Assembly (NCBI GenBank): GCA_014871385.1
Contig: CM026428.1
Span: forward strand, 3,555,621 to 3,619,620
Origin: Ceratodon purpureus
Taxonomy: Eukaryota; Streptophyta; Bryopsida; Pseudoditrichales; Ditrichaceae
DNA length: 64,000 bases
Reading direction: 5' to 3'
Shown here: positions 22,491-34,300 of the stretch, piece by piece
Numbering within the stretch: position 1 is the first letter of the stretch
Layout: each line of letters starts with the position of its first letter
Position numbers and translations under genes: made by a program
Notes under the pieces: generated by a model
Told to the model about the DNA's origin: nothing
Database searches by the model: none
The model's input: only the letters and a program-made list of their open reading frames with translations

Positions 22491-22726
22491 ACTTTCAACA
22501 TTATTGAATCATGCACTATCATGTCCTAGCCTTCTACACAAGCCATCACACAAAAAGTGATTTTACAGAGCTGAATTTACGCTACTAGTGGAGGACCATG
22601 GATCTGCCTTTGCTGCATAATGTGGAGATGGGATATTACCTGGGTTCTAAGATGGTGAGTGAACACTGCGATATTTAGGCAATGAACAGACTGGTTCTCC
22701 TCCCTACCTCCAACTGGTTCCAAGTT
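22491..22726. repeat. Diverged outer extension of the palindrome (left)
   Basis: This stretch is an inverted match to about 44724-44937 at visibly lower identity than the arms. Shared blocks include CTACTTTCAACATTAT, GAATCATGCA and GTGAGTGAACACTGCGATA. The left side has an extra ~22 bp near 22636-22658. It is either the faded edge of the duplication or a repeat that helped form it. Confidence 0.7.
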
Positions 22727-24297
22727 CTAACTTCTAACTTAGTCCCAGTGGTAACCAAGTTATTTTCTGCATCAAGGCTCTCTCAAATTTCTTGAGCTGC
22801 ACTTCAAATTTCAATCTCTCTTCAATGTTGATTCTTGCCATAGCCCAATGGCCAACCAATATCTTGATATTCTCACCTGGATCCACCTTGACCTACCTTG
22901 AAGTCCAGAGCAGATCACAAGAACAAAACTTGGCCAGTGGTTGTGCCTGATTCCTGAAGATTTGTGACTCCACCAAGGAATCACCTGGATTTATATGGTC
23001 ATGCACTTAAGCCCTTACAGCTTCACAGCTGAAGTTGGTGCCTCAAAATCTTACACCTGTAGCCTTCTGAATTCTTACCTATCGCAACAATTACTGGAAT
23101 TTACAGTAAGTGGATAGAGTTTCAGTATCCATTGAGCTCATTGTTCATGATGCTTGCTGCACTTTTGAATCCCACCTCTAAGGCAGACTTCAGATTTGAA
23201 TGCCACTTCTCCACAGCTGTTATCACCAAAGGCTGCTTGTTTTCATTCCTGAATTAACTCTTGGGCAACTCAATGATGCTAAGTAGAATTCAGCATTGGT
23301 TATTTGATGATGTGTCATTAGAATGAAGCTTGTCAAGCACTTATTAAGTTTTAACCCCACACCATAATTACTTCCCTAATGCACTTGAGCTGTTATCATA
23401 AGGACTTCACTGGGAAGAAATTAGAATTATGATCTCACCTCAGGGCCGGCTACTCACATCTCACTTGCAACCCAAATTCCCACCTATCACAAATTACGCA
23501 GAATACCAAGGCTCAATCACGGTGACTCGCACCTCAAGGCACATTCCCCAACTCATTTCCAAATTACTCTTGGAACATCAGTAAACCCCTCTGGATCTCC
23601 CATTGTGAAAACCCATCACCATTGGTCCGCTCCCAACTCTATCAGCTCATGTAGCCTCAACCCCCAACAAATAGCCCCACCAACAAACCAAGTAGCCCAA
23701 CACTTTAACCCCTCCAGAGCCCTCAGAACCACCCCAGGGCAGCTGCAACATTAGAATCGGGGGGAAAAAAAAAGAAAAAAGAAAAACACCACCATTGACC
23801 AAACCAGTAACTTGGCACCACCTGTCAATCAGACAAACAAACCACCCTCGGGCCTCGGGCAGCTTCAGAAATAAAAACAAAGATGATTCACGAAAAAGCC
23901 TTGCCATCCGACAAACCACCAATGGATGAAACAAATGCAAAAATCACCCTGAATAAAAAGATGGACAAGGAAATAAGATGATGACAAACGAAGTTGCTCA
24001 ACTCATTTGACTCGTTAAAATGAAATTAAAATGAAAATGAAAACGAAAATATTGAAAATGAGAAACGAAACCGGATCAGCAAAGGCATTGGACTCGTTGG
24101 ACTCCGGGCGAGGGAGCAGGCGAGGGCGATTAGTGGGGACCAGCGAGAAAAGCGTAAGCTAATTAGTGAAGTGACGCGGTACGTAAGACGGCCTCATGCA
24201 ATGGCATTCTCTGTAATGACGGGCAGGCTCGGCCCCCTCCCCGCGGGCAGACGCAAGCGAAAGAGATCCATTCACACGGCGACAGAGGGGCTCGCCG

Positions 24298-24332
<35 letters not shown>

Positions 24333-24339
24333 CGAGGGC

Positions 24340-24370
<31 letters not shown>

Positions 24371-25326
24371 AGGGAAAGAGAAGGGGGAGAGAGAGAGAGG
24401 GCGAGTGAGTGAGTGCGCGACCAATTGCAACCTTGAGCCTGGTGAGAGACGCCGGAGGGCGCGTTGAAGGCTTGCAGAGCGACTAGAGCTTATGACTTGA
24501 GGCATGAGGGCGAGGACGACGACCACAACAGCAGCAACACTCTGAGAGGCGGAGCGCACGTCTCTCTCCATCGACCGCGACTAGCCTCGCTCGTGCATCT
24601 CCAGCCGGAGGAGGACGGCGACTGCGACGTTCGGCCGGGTGCCTAGCCTTGCGAGCGATATCGACATCGAGCGCTGTGGTGCATCATTGCGGCCGTGGGA
24701 GGTCGCCGGCTTGGGAGACTGCTATCATACCGCACTGTGCGTTTCTTAGCGCAAGGGTGAACCGTTTGAAATGGCGCGTGGCGTGGTGCCGTGAGCGTGG
24801 GAGGGAGGAGAGCAAGCCGGTGGTGAGATATTCATCGCGTGGCCCTCTGGTGTGGTCCTCTGCGGGGCGCTCCGGTGTGCGGTCCAAGCTGGAGGAGTTG
24901 AAGTTAGTTTGTTTCTGATGGAGGTGCTGGGAGTGTGTTGAGTTGGAGGAGGCGAGCTGCGGGGTGATCAGTTCATGCTGGAGGTCGGGGGTGATTGTGC
25001 GGTGGACGTGGGAGAGGAGGAGGAGCTTAGAGAAGAGAAGTGACGAGAAGACAAGGGAGGAGAAGAGAGGAGGACCGTGCTTGTGTGAAGGAATCGACGG
25101 GGAAATGGCCGGAGTTTGGTGCGCGTGACGGGAGGCGTTGCGAGGTAAAGCCCGGCGGTTTGAGAGCGCGTGGATACTGCTGTAGGTTAAGGTCTGAGGC
25201 GTGAAGCGTTTTGGTTGTGCGGAGGAGGTTGCTGCGGAGGAGGTTGCTGCGGAGGAAGTGTTCGTGTTGGAGTGGAATCGAGCAGGTAAATCCCGCGGAC
25301 GGTGGGTTTCCGAAGACGTTCTTAGA
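22727..25326 (+). promoter_or_regulatory. Duplicated promoter and long leader of BELL copy A
   Basis: About 2.6 kb upstream of the start codon is present in both arms, so copy A and copy B begin with nearly the same regulatory DNA. It holds a (GA)n tract, several upstream ATGs and a purine-rich G-heavy leader (24900-25200). No TATA box was placed with confidence. Open frames here are short and antisense-overlapping, so I do not call them genes. Confidence 0.5.
24301..24410. repeat. (GA)n microsatellite in BELL copy A leader
   Basis: Runs of GA/GAGAGC extend for about 110 bp. The mirrored tract in the right arm (~42724-42828, read as CT) has a slightly different length, one of the few arm differences upstream of the gene. 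Confidence 0.9.
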
Positions 25327-28300
25327 ATGGATCCAACGGACTCGTCTTTGCGAGCGTACCCCGGCGAGACAAGCCAAAGCTTGCAAGCTCCTGATCATCA
25401 GTACAACAACTCCATGGTAGCTGCCGACTCCTACAACTTTGTGACGGGGGGAGGGGTGCTGGTGGCCCCCCTCCAGGATCAAGCAAGCCAGCTGCAGTTC
25501 TCAGAGGAGGGGGCAGCAGGCCAAGGCCACCCTGCATCGGGTGCAGGCTTAATCGGGACACTCTTCACGGGGGCCTACCCGAGTCAGTCGCCATCTGTTC
25601 CACCGTCTCTCTGGGAATATAGTAGAGGCAACGGAGGGTTGTACGACAATCCCAGCATGCAGAACCTCCAAATTGGTGGAAGCGGCATGATGACGGCACC
25701 TCATAGTGAAGCTCAGCTCCTACTCGATTGTTTTCAAGGAGGATCCTTCAATGTTGGCGGTCATAGCGACCATGGGGGTGTTTACTACCCTCCAGCACCC
25801 AACAACCAGCAAGAACCGATGGCACAGGCTCTGCATCATGTGGGTACAGCAGGATACAGCTCAAACGCCGGTTTTCATGCTGATGGGCGGGTCCAAGCTA
25901 GTGCTACCACGTCGATGTTGTATCCGACACACGATGAAGGAACTGCAACACCACAAGCCGCCTGCGACCAGGGCCAGCAACAGTATGGTGTTGATCCATA
26001 TCTAGCCGCATCTGTAGGGGGGCTTCCCCTGTCGCTACTTGATCAGCTCTCAGCAAGCCGCGGTGCAGATCCAAACTTCGATTGGCGAAATGTGGGGAAT
26101 GAACATTCGTTTCTACCTATGAATGAAGATTCCCAAATTCATCAGTCCCAGTTTGAAACTGATCCCCGTGTGCCTCAGTTTAATGTATCACGTCACGATC
26201 TCTCACATATGCAACAAACAGACCACATGTCAAATGGAGTTGGATTGCATATGGAAGGCTTGGAAGGCATCGCCGTCAATGGGCAAGGCTTGTCCTTATC
26301 TTTGTCTTCACATCAATCGCAGTTCCATTCGGTGGGAGGTCAGCTGCAAGAAAGTGACCAGATGGGAGCTCTGGGTCAGGCGGCTGCTATATCGAACACC
26401 AAGGAGCTCGCCTCAAGGTATTTAGCGGGAGGTAATGCAGATTTGAGCCGTTTCCGAACCCACTCCAGAGATGACGCCACGATGGGGGCAAGATTTCTAC
26501 AGGAACATATCGACAGTACTGCAGGCCGGCAGCATCTTGCCGCGAGCAGTCACGGTAATCTATCAGGTGCCGGGCCGAGCAACCATATATCCGCGTCGAG
26601 GTTCATCAGGTCGGCTCAAGCCATACTCAACGAAGTCTGTAGGGCGACCGCCCTGAAGCGGCCTCCAAGGCCAGCCAGATCTTCCGATCATCAGCAGTAT
26701 AACAACTGGCACAGTATGGCTGGAGCAAGCGCGTCTGCAGGTGTGGGTGGCACCCTTACGGACAATACTGGAAAGGAAACCTCGGCTGGCTCCTCAAGAA
26801 CAATCCCCAACGGAGTGACCTCCGGGAGGAATTCAGCTGCCCCAGCATTCAACATTCACTCCTCCCCACTTCTAGCTGTTTCTCAAATGGCTGTAGTCGA
26901 CTACTCGCAGATCTTCGCGGGTCGCGCTGATGCAGCCAGCACGGAGATCGGAGACGGTCTCCAATCGAAGAAGCAAAAGCTTGGCCTTCTGCTTGAGGAG
27001 GTATGTTATTTCTGTATTTTGGGATGCTATTGAATTTTCTATCGCACAGTTAACACATACTCACACTCAGAGACACACAAGAAGACACAGACGATTCTTA
27101 GACACTTACAGAATGAATGCTCTAGATGGAGCTCTCTTTATTATCAATTCTACAATTGGTTTACACCAAGGTCTAATCAGCTAAACAACTCAACACACAT
27201 ACAGTGAATTCACTAAGCTCTCATGAACTTCAACATGCTTACACTCGAAAGACAAAGAACAGAGAGAAGGCGAGAGAATAAGAGAGAGATCAGGGAAGGA
27301 GAGGGACGATGGAAGTCACAGAACCCTAATTGTCATCTTGACAGAGACTTTCGTCGTAAGGATGAAACTGATGAACGTCCACTAAACACAACACTCCCAC
27401 TCGTTCATTAGTGGAATCCAACAAATGAACTACACTAAAACTACAGCGGACTACAACAAATCACAAGTTAACTACAGTAAACTAAAGATCTAAAGTGATG
27501 AACAGGTCTTACAATTGAACGCTAATTTAGAATTATACTCCCACTCGTTCATGGAAGAGCTGTCATGCCAATCTTGTCTCGGAGCAGGAGAAACTGAACC
27601 TTTGGTAAGCCTTTCGTGAAGAGATCTGCCAGCTGAGATTTAGTATTAATGTACAGGACATCAATTTCACCCATCTCATACTTCTCACGAGAAAAGTAGT
27701 ATTTCCTCTCAATGTGTTTTGTGCGCTTATGAAACTCTGGGTTTTTCACAAGCCGTATGGCAGATTGATTATCACAATGAATCGGTGTTCGTTGATTCAG
27801 TGGAAATCCAATACTGCGTAGTAAACGCCGTAACCACATAGCCTCCTTGACTGCTTCAGCGAGAGCTACAAACTCAGCCTCAGTTGTAGAATCAGCAGTG
27901 CACCCTTGTTTTTGAGAACACCATGAAATAGGCCCATTAGCCAATTTGAAAACAAAACCAGTACGGGATTTTCGATCACCAACATCATTGCTGTAATCAG
28001 CATCGACATAGCCAGTAAGGCAAAGGTCAGATGAGGGTCCGGAGAAGGTAATCCCATGAGATAGAGTTCCACGAATATATCTCATAACACGCTTAACGGC
28101 AGCCCAGTGAGAAAGTCGAGGCTTGGATGAGTACTGTGCACATCTTGTGACAGCAAAAGAAATGTCATCACGAGTTAATACCATTGCGTACATTAGACAG
28201 CCAATTGCTTGCTGGTAAGGTCCTTCAAATTCGTGATCTTCATCGTTGGCTTTATCACTAAGAATGATGTGGGGATCAGCTGGTGTCGATACTGGATGGC

Positions 28301-31300
28301 AATTCATCATGCCAAAACGAATTAAAACATCAGTAAGATACCGTGTTTGGTGAAGAGTAATGGTATGAGTTGCAGAGTCTTGATGAACTTGAAAACCCAC
28401 GTAATAGTCCATAGCTCCTTTGACGACTTTGAAAATAGTCTCCAAGTAGGCAATAACAGCGTTAAGCCGTGCAATATCACCAGAAGCGGCAATGCCATCA
28501 TCGATAAAAATTCCAAGTAGTATGGTCATACCAATGTCGTGGTAGACACAAGGATCTGCTTCGCTCGGAATCAAGTCATAAGTCTTCAGAAAAGTATCGA
28601 ACTTAATGTTCCACTGTCTCGCACTTTGCTTCAAGCCATATAAGCTCTTCTTCAGCTTACAGACAAGTTTTTCACAGCCAGCAGCAACAAAACCTTCGGG
28701 TTGACTCATGAATATATCTTCATGAAGGTCACCATTTAAAAATGCTGTACCAATATCGAATTGGATAAGGTGCATCTTGTAAGCAGCAGCAATGGCAAAA
28801 ATTACTCGTATAGAAGAATGCTTCACAACTGGTGAAAATGTCTCACTGTAATCAATCCCAGGCTTTTGTGAATAACCTTTAGCGACAACACGAGCCTTGA
28901 ACTTGTCAATATCACCTGAAGATTTATACTTGACTTTAAAAATCCACTTACATTGGACCTTCTTCCGTCCAGGTGGTAAAGAGACAAGATCCCAGGTACG
29001 GTTCTCAATGAGAGAATCATATTCTCGCTGCATAGCTTGTTGCCAATCATTTGAATGATCAGAAGCGATTGCTTCTTTGTAAGATTGTGGCTCCATGTAA
29101 ACTGCTCCAGTATTAACAAGTAAAGCATGAGATTCGTATTCTTCCTGCTCAGCTGAAGTCAACGCATAGATTGGATGATTGGAATCATCAATCTCATTAT
29201 TGTTGCCGTAAAGATCAGCAACTGATCTAAACCGAGGTCGTAAAGGTTCACTGTGAGGAGAATCAGTATTAGGAGTAGAAGAATCTGTATGAGCAGGTGT
29301 AAATTCCATGGAGGAAGTAGGATTAGAAACTCCCACTGAAACTGCAGTAGGGGAGAGAATGTCCGATGAAGTACTCGGTTGAGTAGGTTGATCAGAATCA
29401 TCGATGACATCAGGATCATGAAGAAGAGGAATTTCAGGAACATGGAAATTGGTAGAGGGAATGGGAAGATCAAAAAGAACATACTGAGGAGCATGTTGTT
29501 CTCGATCAACTTGATACTTCTCACTTTGCTCATCAAAAATCACATCAGAGCTCTCGATGATTTTGTTGGCAGCAACATCCCAGAACCTCCAGCCTTTGCT
29601 TGTGGTACTATAGCCAACGAAACGAACTTGCTTGCCACGAGCTTGAAACTTCGTACGATGCTTCTTGTCTGTAAAGACGTAAGCAATAGATCCAAAAACT
29701 CTGTAATGATCAATAGAGGGCTTGATTCCATACCAAAGCTCATAAGGAGTTTTATTCCCTGTTTGAGTATTGATGGTTCGATTGAGAAGGTGAACAGCAG
29801 TACTCACTGCTTCAGCCCAAAGGGTGATAGGAATATTCATTGCAGTCAGCATACTACGAGCAGCTTCACAGACAGTTCGATTGTCACGTTCAATATAGCC
29901 ATTCTGCTGAGGAGTCCAAGGAGTACTAGTATCACGTTCAATACCTTCATCATTGAGTAACGCATCAAAAGCTTTGTTGCAGAATTCCTTTCCACGATCA
30001 GATCGAAACTTTCGAACAGAGTTGCTAGTCTCACGTTTGACAATGCGTATAACTTTCTTGAAAAAGGGAAGTGCCTCATCCTTCGTTCTTGCAAAATGAA
30101 TAAAACGAAAGGAGGTCGCATCATCCTTAATAAGGATATAGTAAATAGAATTTCCAAGAGAAGGAACTGAATTCTTCCCTGAAAGATCTGCATGTAAGAA
30201 CTCTCCCGGTGTTCGAGATCGCTCCTTGTCTGGATTGCATTTGTAAGAAGCTTTGTGCTGCTTTCCCAACGCACATCCTTCACAGACTGAGGGAAAATTC
30301 TCAAAACTGGTGATAAGAAAATCTTGAACAGAATCATTCTCAGACATCTGCTTCATCGTCTTGAGATTAATGTGCCCCATCCGTTGATGCCAAAGGACAA
30401 TGTCTTTCTTCACAGGTTTAGAAAGAGCAGAAAATACTGTCGAAGTAGCAATATTAACCATAGAGGTAGGATGAGTAGGTTCAGAGGCAGGTGAAATAAC
30501 TGTGAAAGAGAGGATAAAAAGTTTTCCATGCCGTATGCCTTGAAGAACCTTGAGTCCTTTGCCGTTTTGGAGTCGAAACTCACATGTATTACCACTTGAG
30601 ATAAACAGAAGGCCCTTCTCAATTGCAAGTCCAACGGAAAATAAGTTGCGCTTCAGTTGTGGTACATATAGAACATTTTCAAGTGAACCTTCTTTGTTAA
30701 CACCATCAATCTGACGAAGAATGCGAATAGTACCTGTACCGAGAACAGGAAGCTTGCGGTTATCAGCAACAGAGACATGCCAAGAACCTTCAGAAACTGG
30801 ATTAAAAGTAGAAAACCAGGATCGACGGTCGGTCATATGTTCTGTGGCACCCGTATCACCATACCAAATGTCGGAGTCACCAGTCACAGATAAAGCTTCA
30901 GACAATTGAGAAATAACCGTGAAGGCATATTCATCGCTTGATGAACATTCGCTCTCAGACATGTCTGAGGAACTGTCGTCTTGATCAGCATGAACAGTAG
31001 CATGAACAGTGTTAACGGCACATGCATTGCTCTGTTGCAAAGGTCGTTTTCCTTTGTCGTGATGATGATCACGAGAGGAATGATGAGAGGAATGATTGTG
31101 CCGAGAATGATGAGAATCATTACGAGAGGAATGACGAGAATGGTGATGTCCACGATTATCACGGCGAGGTTTGGTACAGTCCCGGGACCAATGATCAGGA
31201 GCACCGCAGTTGTAGCAGAAAGTGCGTGACTGAAGCTCCTTGAGATAAGCAGCATCCTGCTCACGCTTCTCCAATTTCGACATCTTCTTAGTAACAGGTT

Positions 31301-34300
31301 GCGCACGAGTGAAATAGGCAGTATCTGTTAAATTTTCCTTGTCTTGTTGCTTGAGGATGTGCTCTTGCTGTAAGAGCCGAGTGGTGATCGCAGAGATAGT
31401 CTGTTCAGCAGCAGGTACATTAGCCCAAGCGGCTACAGTACTGTTGTATCCAGGAGGCAAGCTCATAAGAATCTTGGTGATCACTTGTTTATCAGTAAGA
31501 GGTTCACCTAAATCCTTAAGAATACTAGCCTTATGCTCAATATTGTTAATATGAGCCCTAATCGAATCAGTTTTAGACATCTTGTAGTCATAAAACTCTG
31601 CATGAACCATGTAGATGTTCTCTGCTGATTTCAACTGGTGAAGAGAACGAAGCTTTGTCCACATTTCAGCAGCAGTAGTGCATGAAACCAAATCTTCCAT
31701 CACAGAAGACGTGACTGCTTGCATGATCAACATACGAGCATGATTATTTTTCTCTTCCCATGCGGTAACCTCAGCAGGAGTAGAGCCAGTATCAGGCTTC
31801 GTCTCAGTGCCATCAACAATCTTAGATACCTTCTTGTAAGCAAAAAGAATATCCATCGAACTCTTCCATACATTAAACTTCGTACCATCGAAAACCTTAA
31901 TTCCAGCCATCTCAGATTTCTCCATGACCAGTTCTGACCAAAAAAAAAAAATTAAAAAAAATTCACTGATCCGTTTGGTCCACAACGACTCCCATTGCTT
32001 CGAGAGCAGGTGAAGATACAAAAGAGAACTAAAAACAAAAACTAACACGCTTCCGCTTGAGAATAGAACATCATCAAAGAAAAAACGATTAGGTCATCAA
32101 ACCCTAGAGCACAGGAATGTGCCATGGTTAGAAACCCCAAGAGATTTGGAGAAACCCCAAGAAAAATTGATGTAGAAAAGCTGCCTCACTCCAGGTGGTG
32201 GTCTCCAAACAAAAAAGAAACGAAGAAATCTAAAGAAGCGATAGAAATTAGGAGACACGGCCCATAACCTATTGAATTTTCTATCGCACAGTTAACACAT
32301 ACTCACACTCAGAGACACACAAGAAGACACAGACGATTCTTAGACACTTACAGAATGAATGCTCTAGATGGAGCTCTCTTTATTATCAATTCTACAATTG
32401 GTTTACACCAAGGTCTAATCAGCTAAACAACTCAACACACATACAGTGAATTCACTAAGCTCTCATGAACTTCAACATGCTTACACTCGAAAGACAAAGA
32501 ACAGAGAGAAGGCGAGAGAATAAGAGAGAGATCAGGGAAGGAGAGGGACGATGGAAGTCACAGAACCCTAATTGTCATCTTGACAGAGACTTTCGTCGTA
32601 AGGATGAAACTGATGAACGTCCACTAAACACAACAGATGCCTTTCTTCGCTGATTCTCCAAGTTTGGATCGTTTGATCATGGACATCGTAATAACCCTCG
32701 AATCCGTTCCACTTACAACAGCATTGTACTGTCATTAGCAGGTGGAGGCTAGTTATCGCCGGTACTGTGATCAACTTCAGCTCGTCGTTACTGCGTTTAA
32801 CTCCCGGGCAGGGCCGAACACAGCAACTCCCTATACCACACTCGAGTTGCAAGCAATGTCACGCCACTTCAGGTTTACTAAATGATGCCAAAATCTCATC
32901 TGTGATTGGACATGGATGCCTCGGAATGGTTTCCGACAGTGAATCGTCCTGATTTAATTTCCCTTTTCCTTTCGAATTTGATGTTAGGACGTTCCTTGGT
33001 TGATGTACAGATGATGTGAATGTTACCAATGCGTACTAGATGAAGTCATGATACACGTAACATATAAACAGTAGTGTAATGATGACTGAACGCACATGAT
33101 ATGTCCTGCTCAATTCCTGAAGGCTGTTAGGAACAGTAAATTCTCAAAATCCGCTCTGGTAGGTGTTTTCCGACACTGGATGAAATCGAGGAAGGGTGAC
33201 TCAACTTGATAACATTCTAACCCATCACTTGAGGCCTGATTCAAACCCCAAGTTTATCCTCAAACTGACTCCCCTGGACCGACAGGGCCTGCACGGGGAC
33301 CTTCCATTAACTCTGTCGTCACGAAGTCCACCAGTTCCAGCTTTGCGCCTAATCCGTTTTTAATGTCATTCCTGTGAGGCATATCGATGATGATGCTGTG
33401 AAATTCTGAGAAAAATACGTCCGTGTACATGTGTAGCACTAGTGTTAACTTTTAAGTCCTCACTAAAACTTGACATCGGCTCTTCGTTCCTTGACGCTTT
33501 GCAGACGCTTACGGGACGCGATCGGGAACCAGCTGAAGGTAGTTAAAAGAGCCCTTGGGGAAGAGGTTGACAGGAACGCAGGATTAGGAGAATCCTCAAG
33601 ACCACGCTACGTTGACCAGCAGCGTGCGCTCCAGCAGCTGGGAATGCTGCCGCAGAATGCGTGGCGACCCCAGAGGGGCCTTCCAGAACGAGCCGTTTCT
33701 GTGCTGAGGGCCTGGCTTTTTGAGCACTTTCTGCATCCGTAAGACATCTATCATTCCATCTCGTGATTCCCAGAGAACACCGTGCACAAAGAGTAGGTTG
33801 TTTTCCAACATCTCGAGTGCTAGACTCATATACTCTGCACTAGTGCTCATATCAATTCCATCAATTCCAGAGTCACAGCGAGTCTTGCGTAAGCGTCTCC
33901 CAACAACCTATCGAACGTCAGATCGGACGGCACTCGACATGTTTGCATTCACGTACATGCATCCAAGAAATCCTTGAAGTCTGAAAGTGTCCGAGTGCAT
34001 GATGTTTCGTGTGGTGAATACTAATTAAGCTCATGTTGATTTGAGCAGATATCCTAAGGACGTTGACAAGTTATCTCTCGCGAAGCAGACCGGCTTGACA
34101 AGGAGTCAGGTACTTTCTACTCACTGAAGTGCATAATTCTTCGTCGTGCGATGCTGTGCTGATAGACGCTGGGTGGCTCCAGATCAGAAACAATAAATGA
34201 ATAATTGAACAGTCCACTGACCGGTAGAAATCAAATCTTGATGCCATGCTTGCAATATGGTTGTCTGACGCTTTCGAGAACAGGTTTCCAATTGGTTCAT

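Larger units (their letters stand above)
27028..32635 (-). mobile_element. Full-length Copia LTR retrotransposon in intron 1 of BELL copy A
   Basis: The 5,608-bp element is flanked by the 5-bp target duplication GATGC (27023-27027 and 32636-32640). The other palindrome arm preserves the empty site with a single GATGC (~40119-40123 region, reverse strand). Both LTRs are 366 bp and read as identical. The polyprotein is unbroken and transcribed against the host gene. Order gag, protease, integrase, RT, RNase H marks it as Copia. Identical LTRs and absence from the sister arm mean recent insertion, after the palindrome formed. Confidence 0.97.

Noticed and set aside
24171..24571. ORFs over the GA/CT repeat in the BELL leader
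   Set aside because: Low-complexity Arg/Glu or Ser/Leu runs created by the microsatellite; mirrored frames at 42561-42965 differ in length with repeat number.
25201..25326. N-terminal extension of BELL copy A (and 41821-41931 in copy B)
   Set aside because: The longest frame begins with GTG, not ATG, and consists of a GAGGAGGTTGCTGCG slippage repeat; the first ATG is MDPTDSS.
32259..32269. tRNA-iMet gene fragment
   Set aside because: Only the anticodon-arm complement is present, exactly at the LTR junction, which fits a primer-binding site rather than a tRNA gene.
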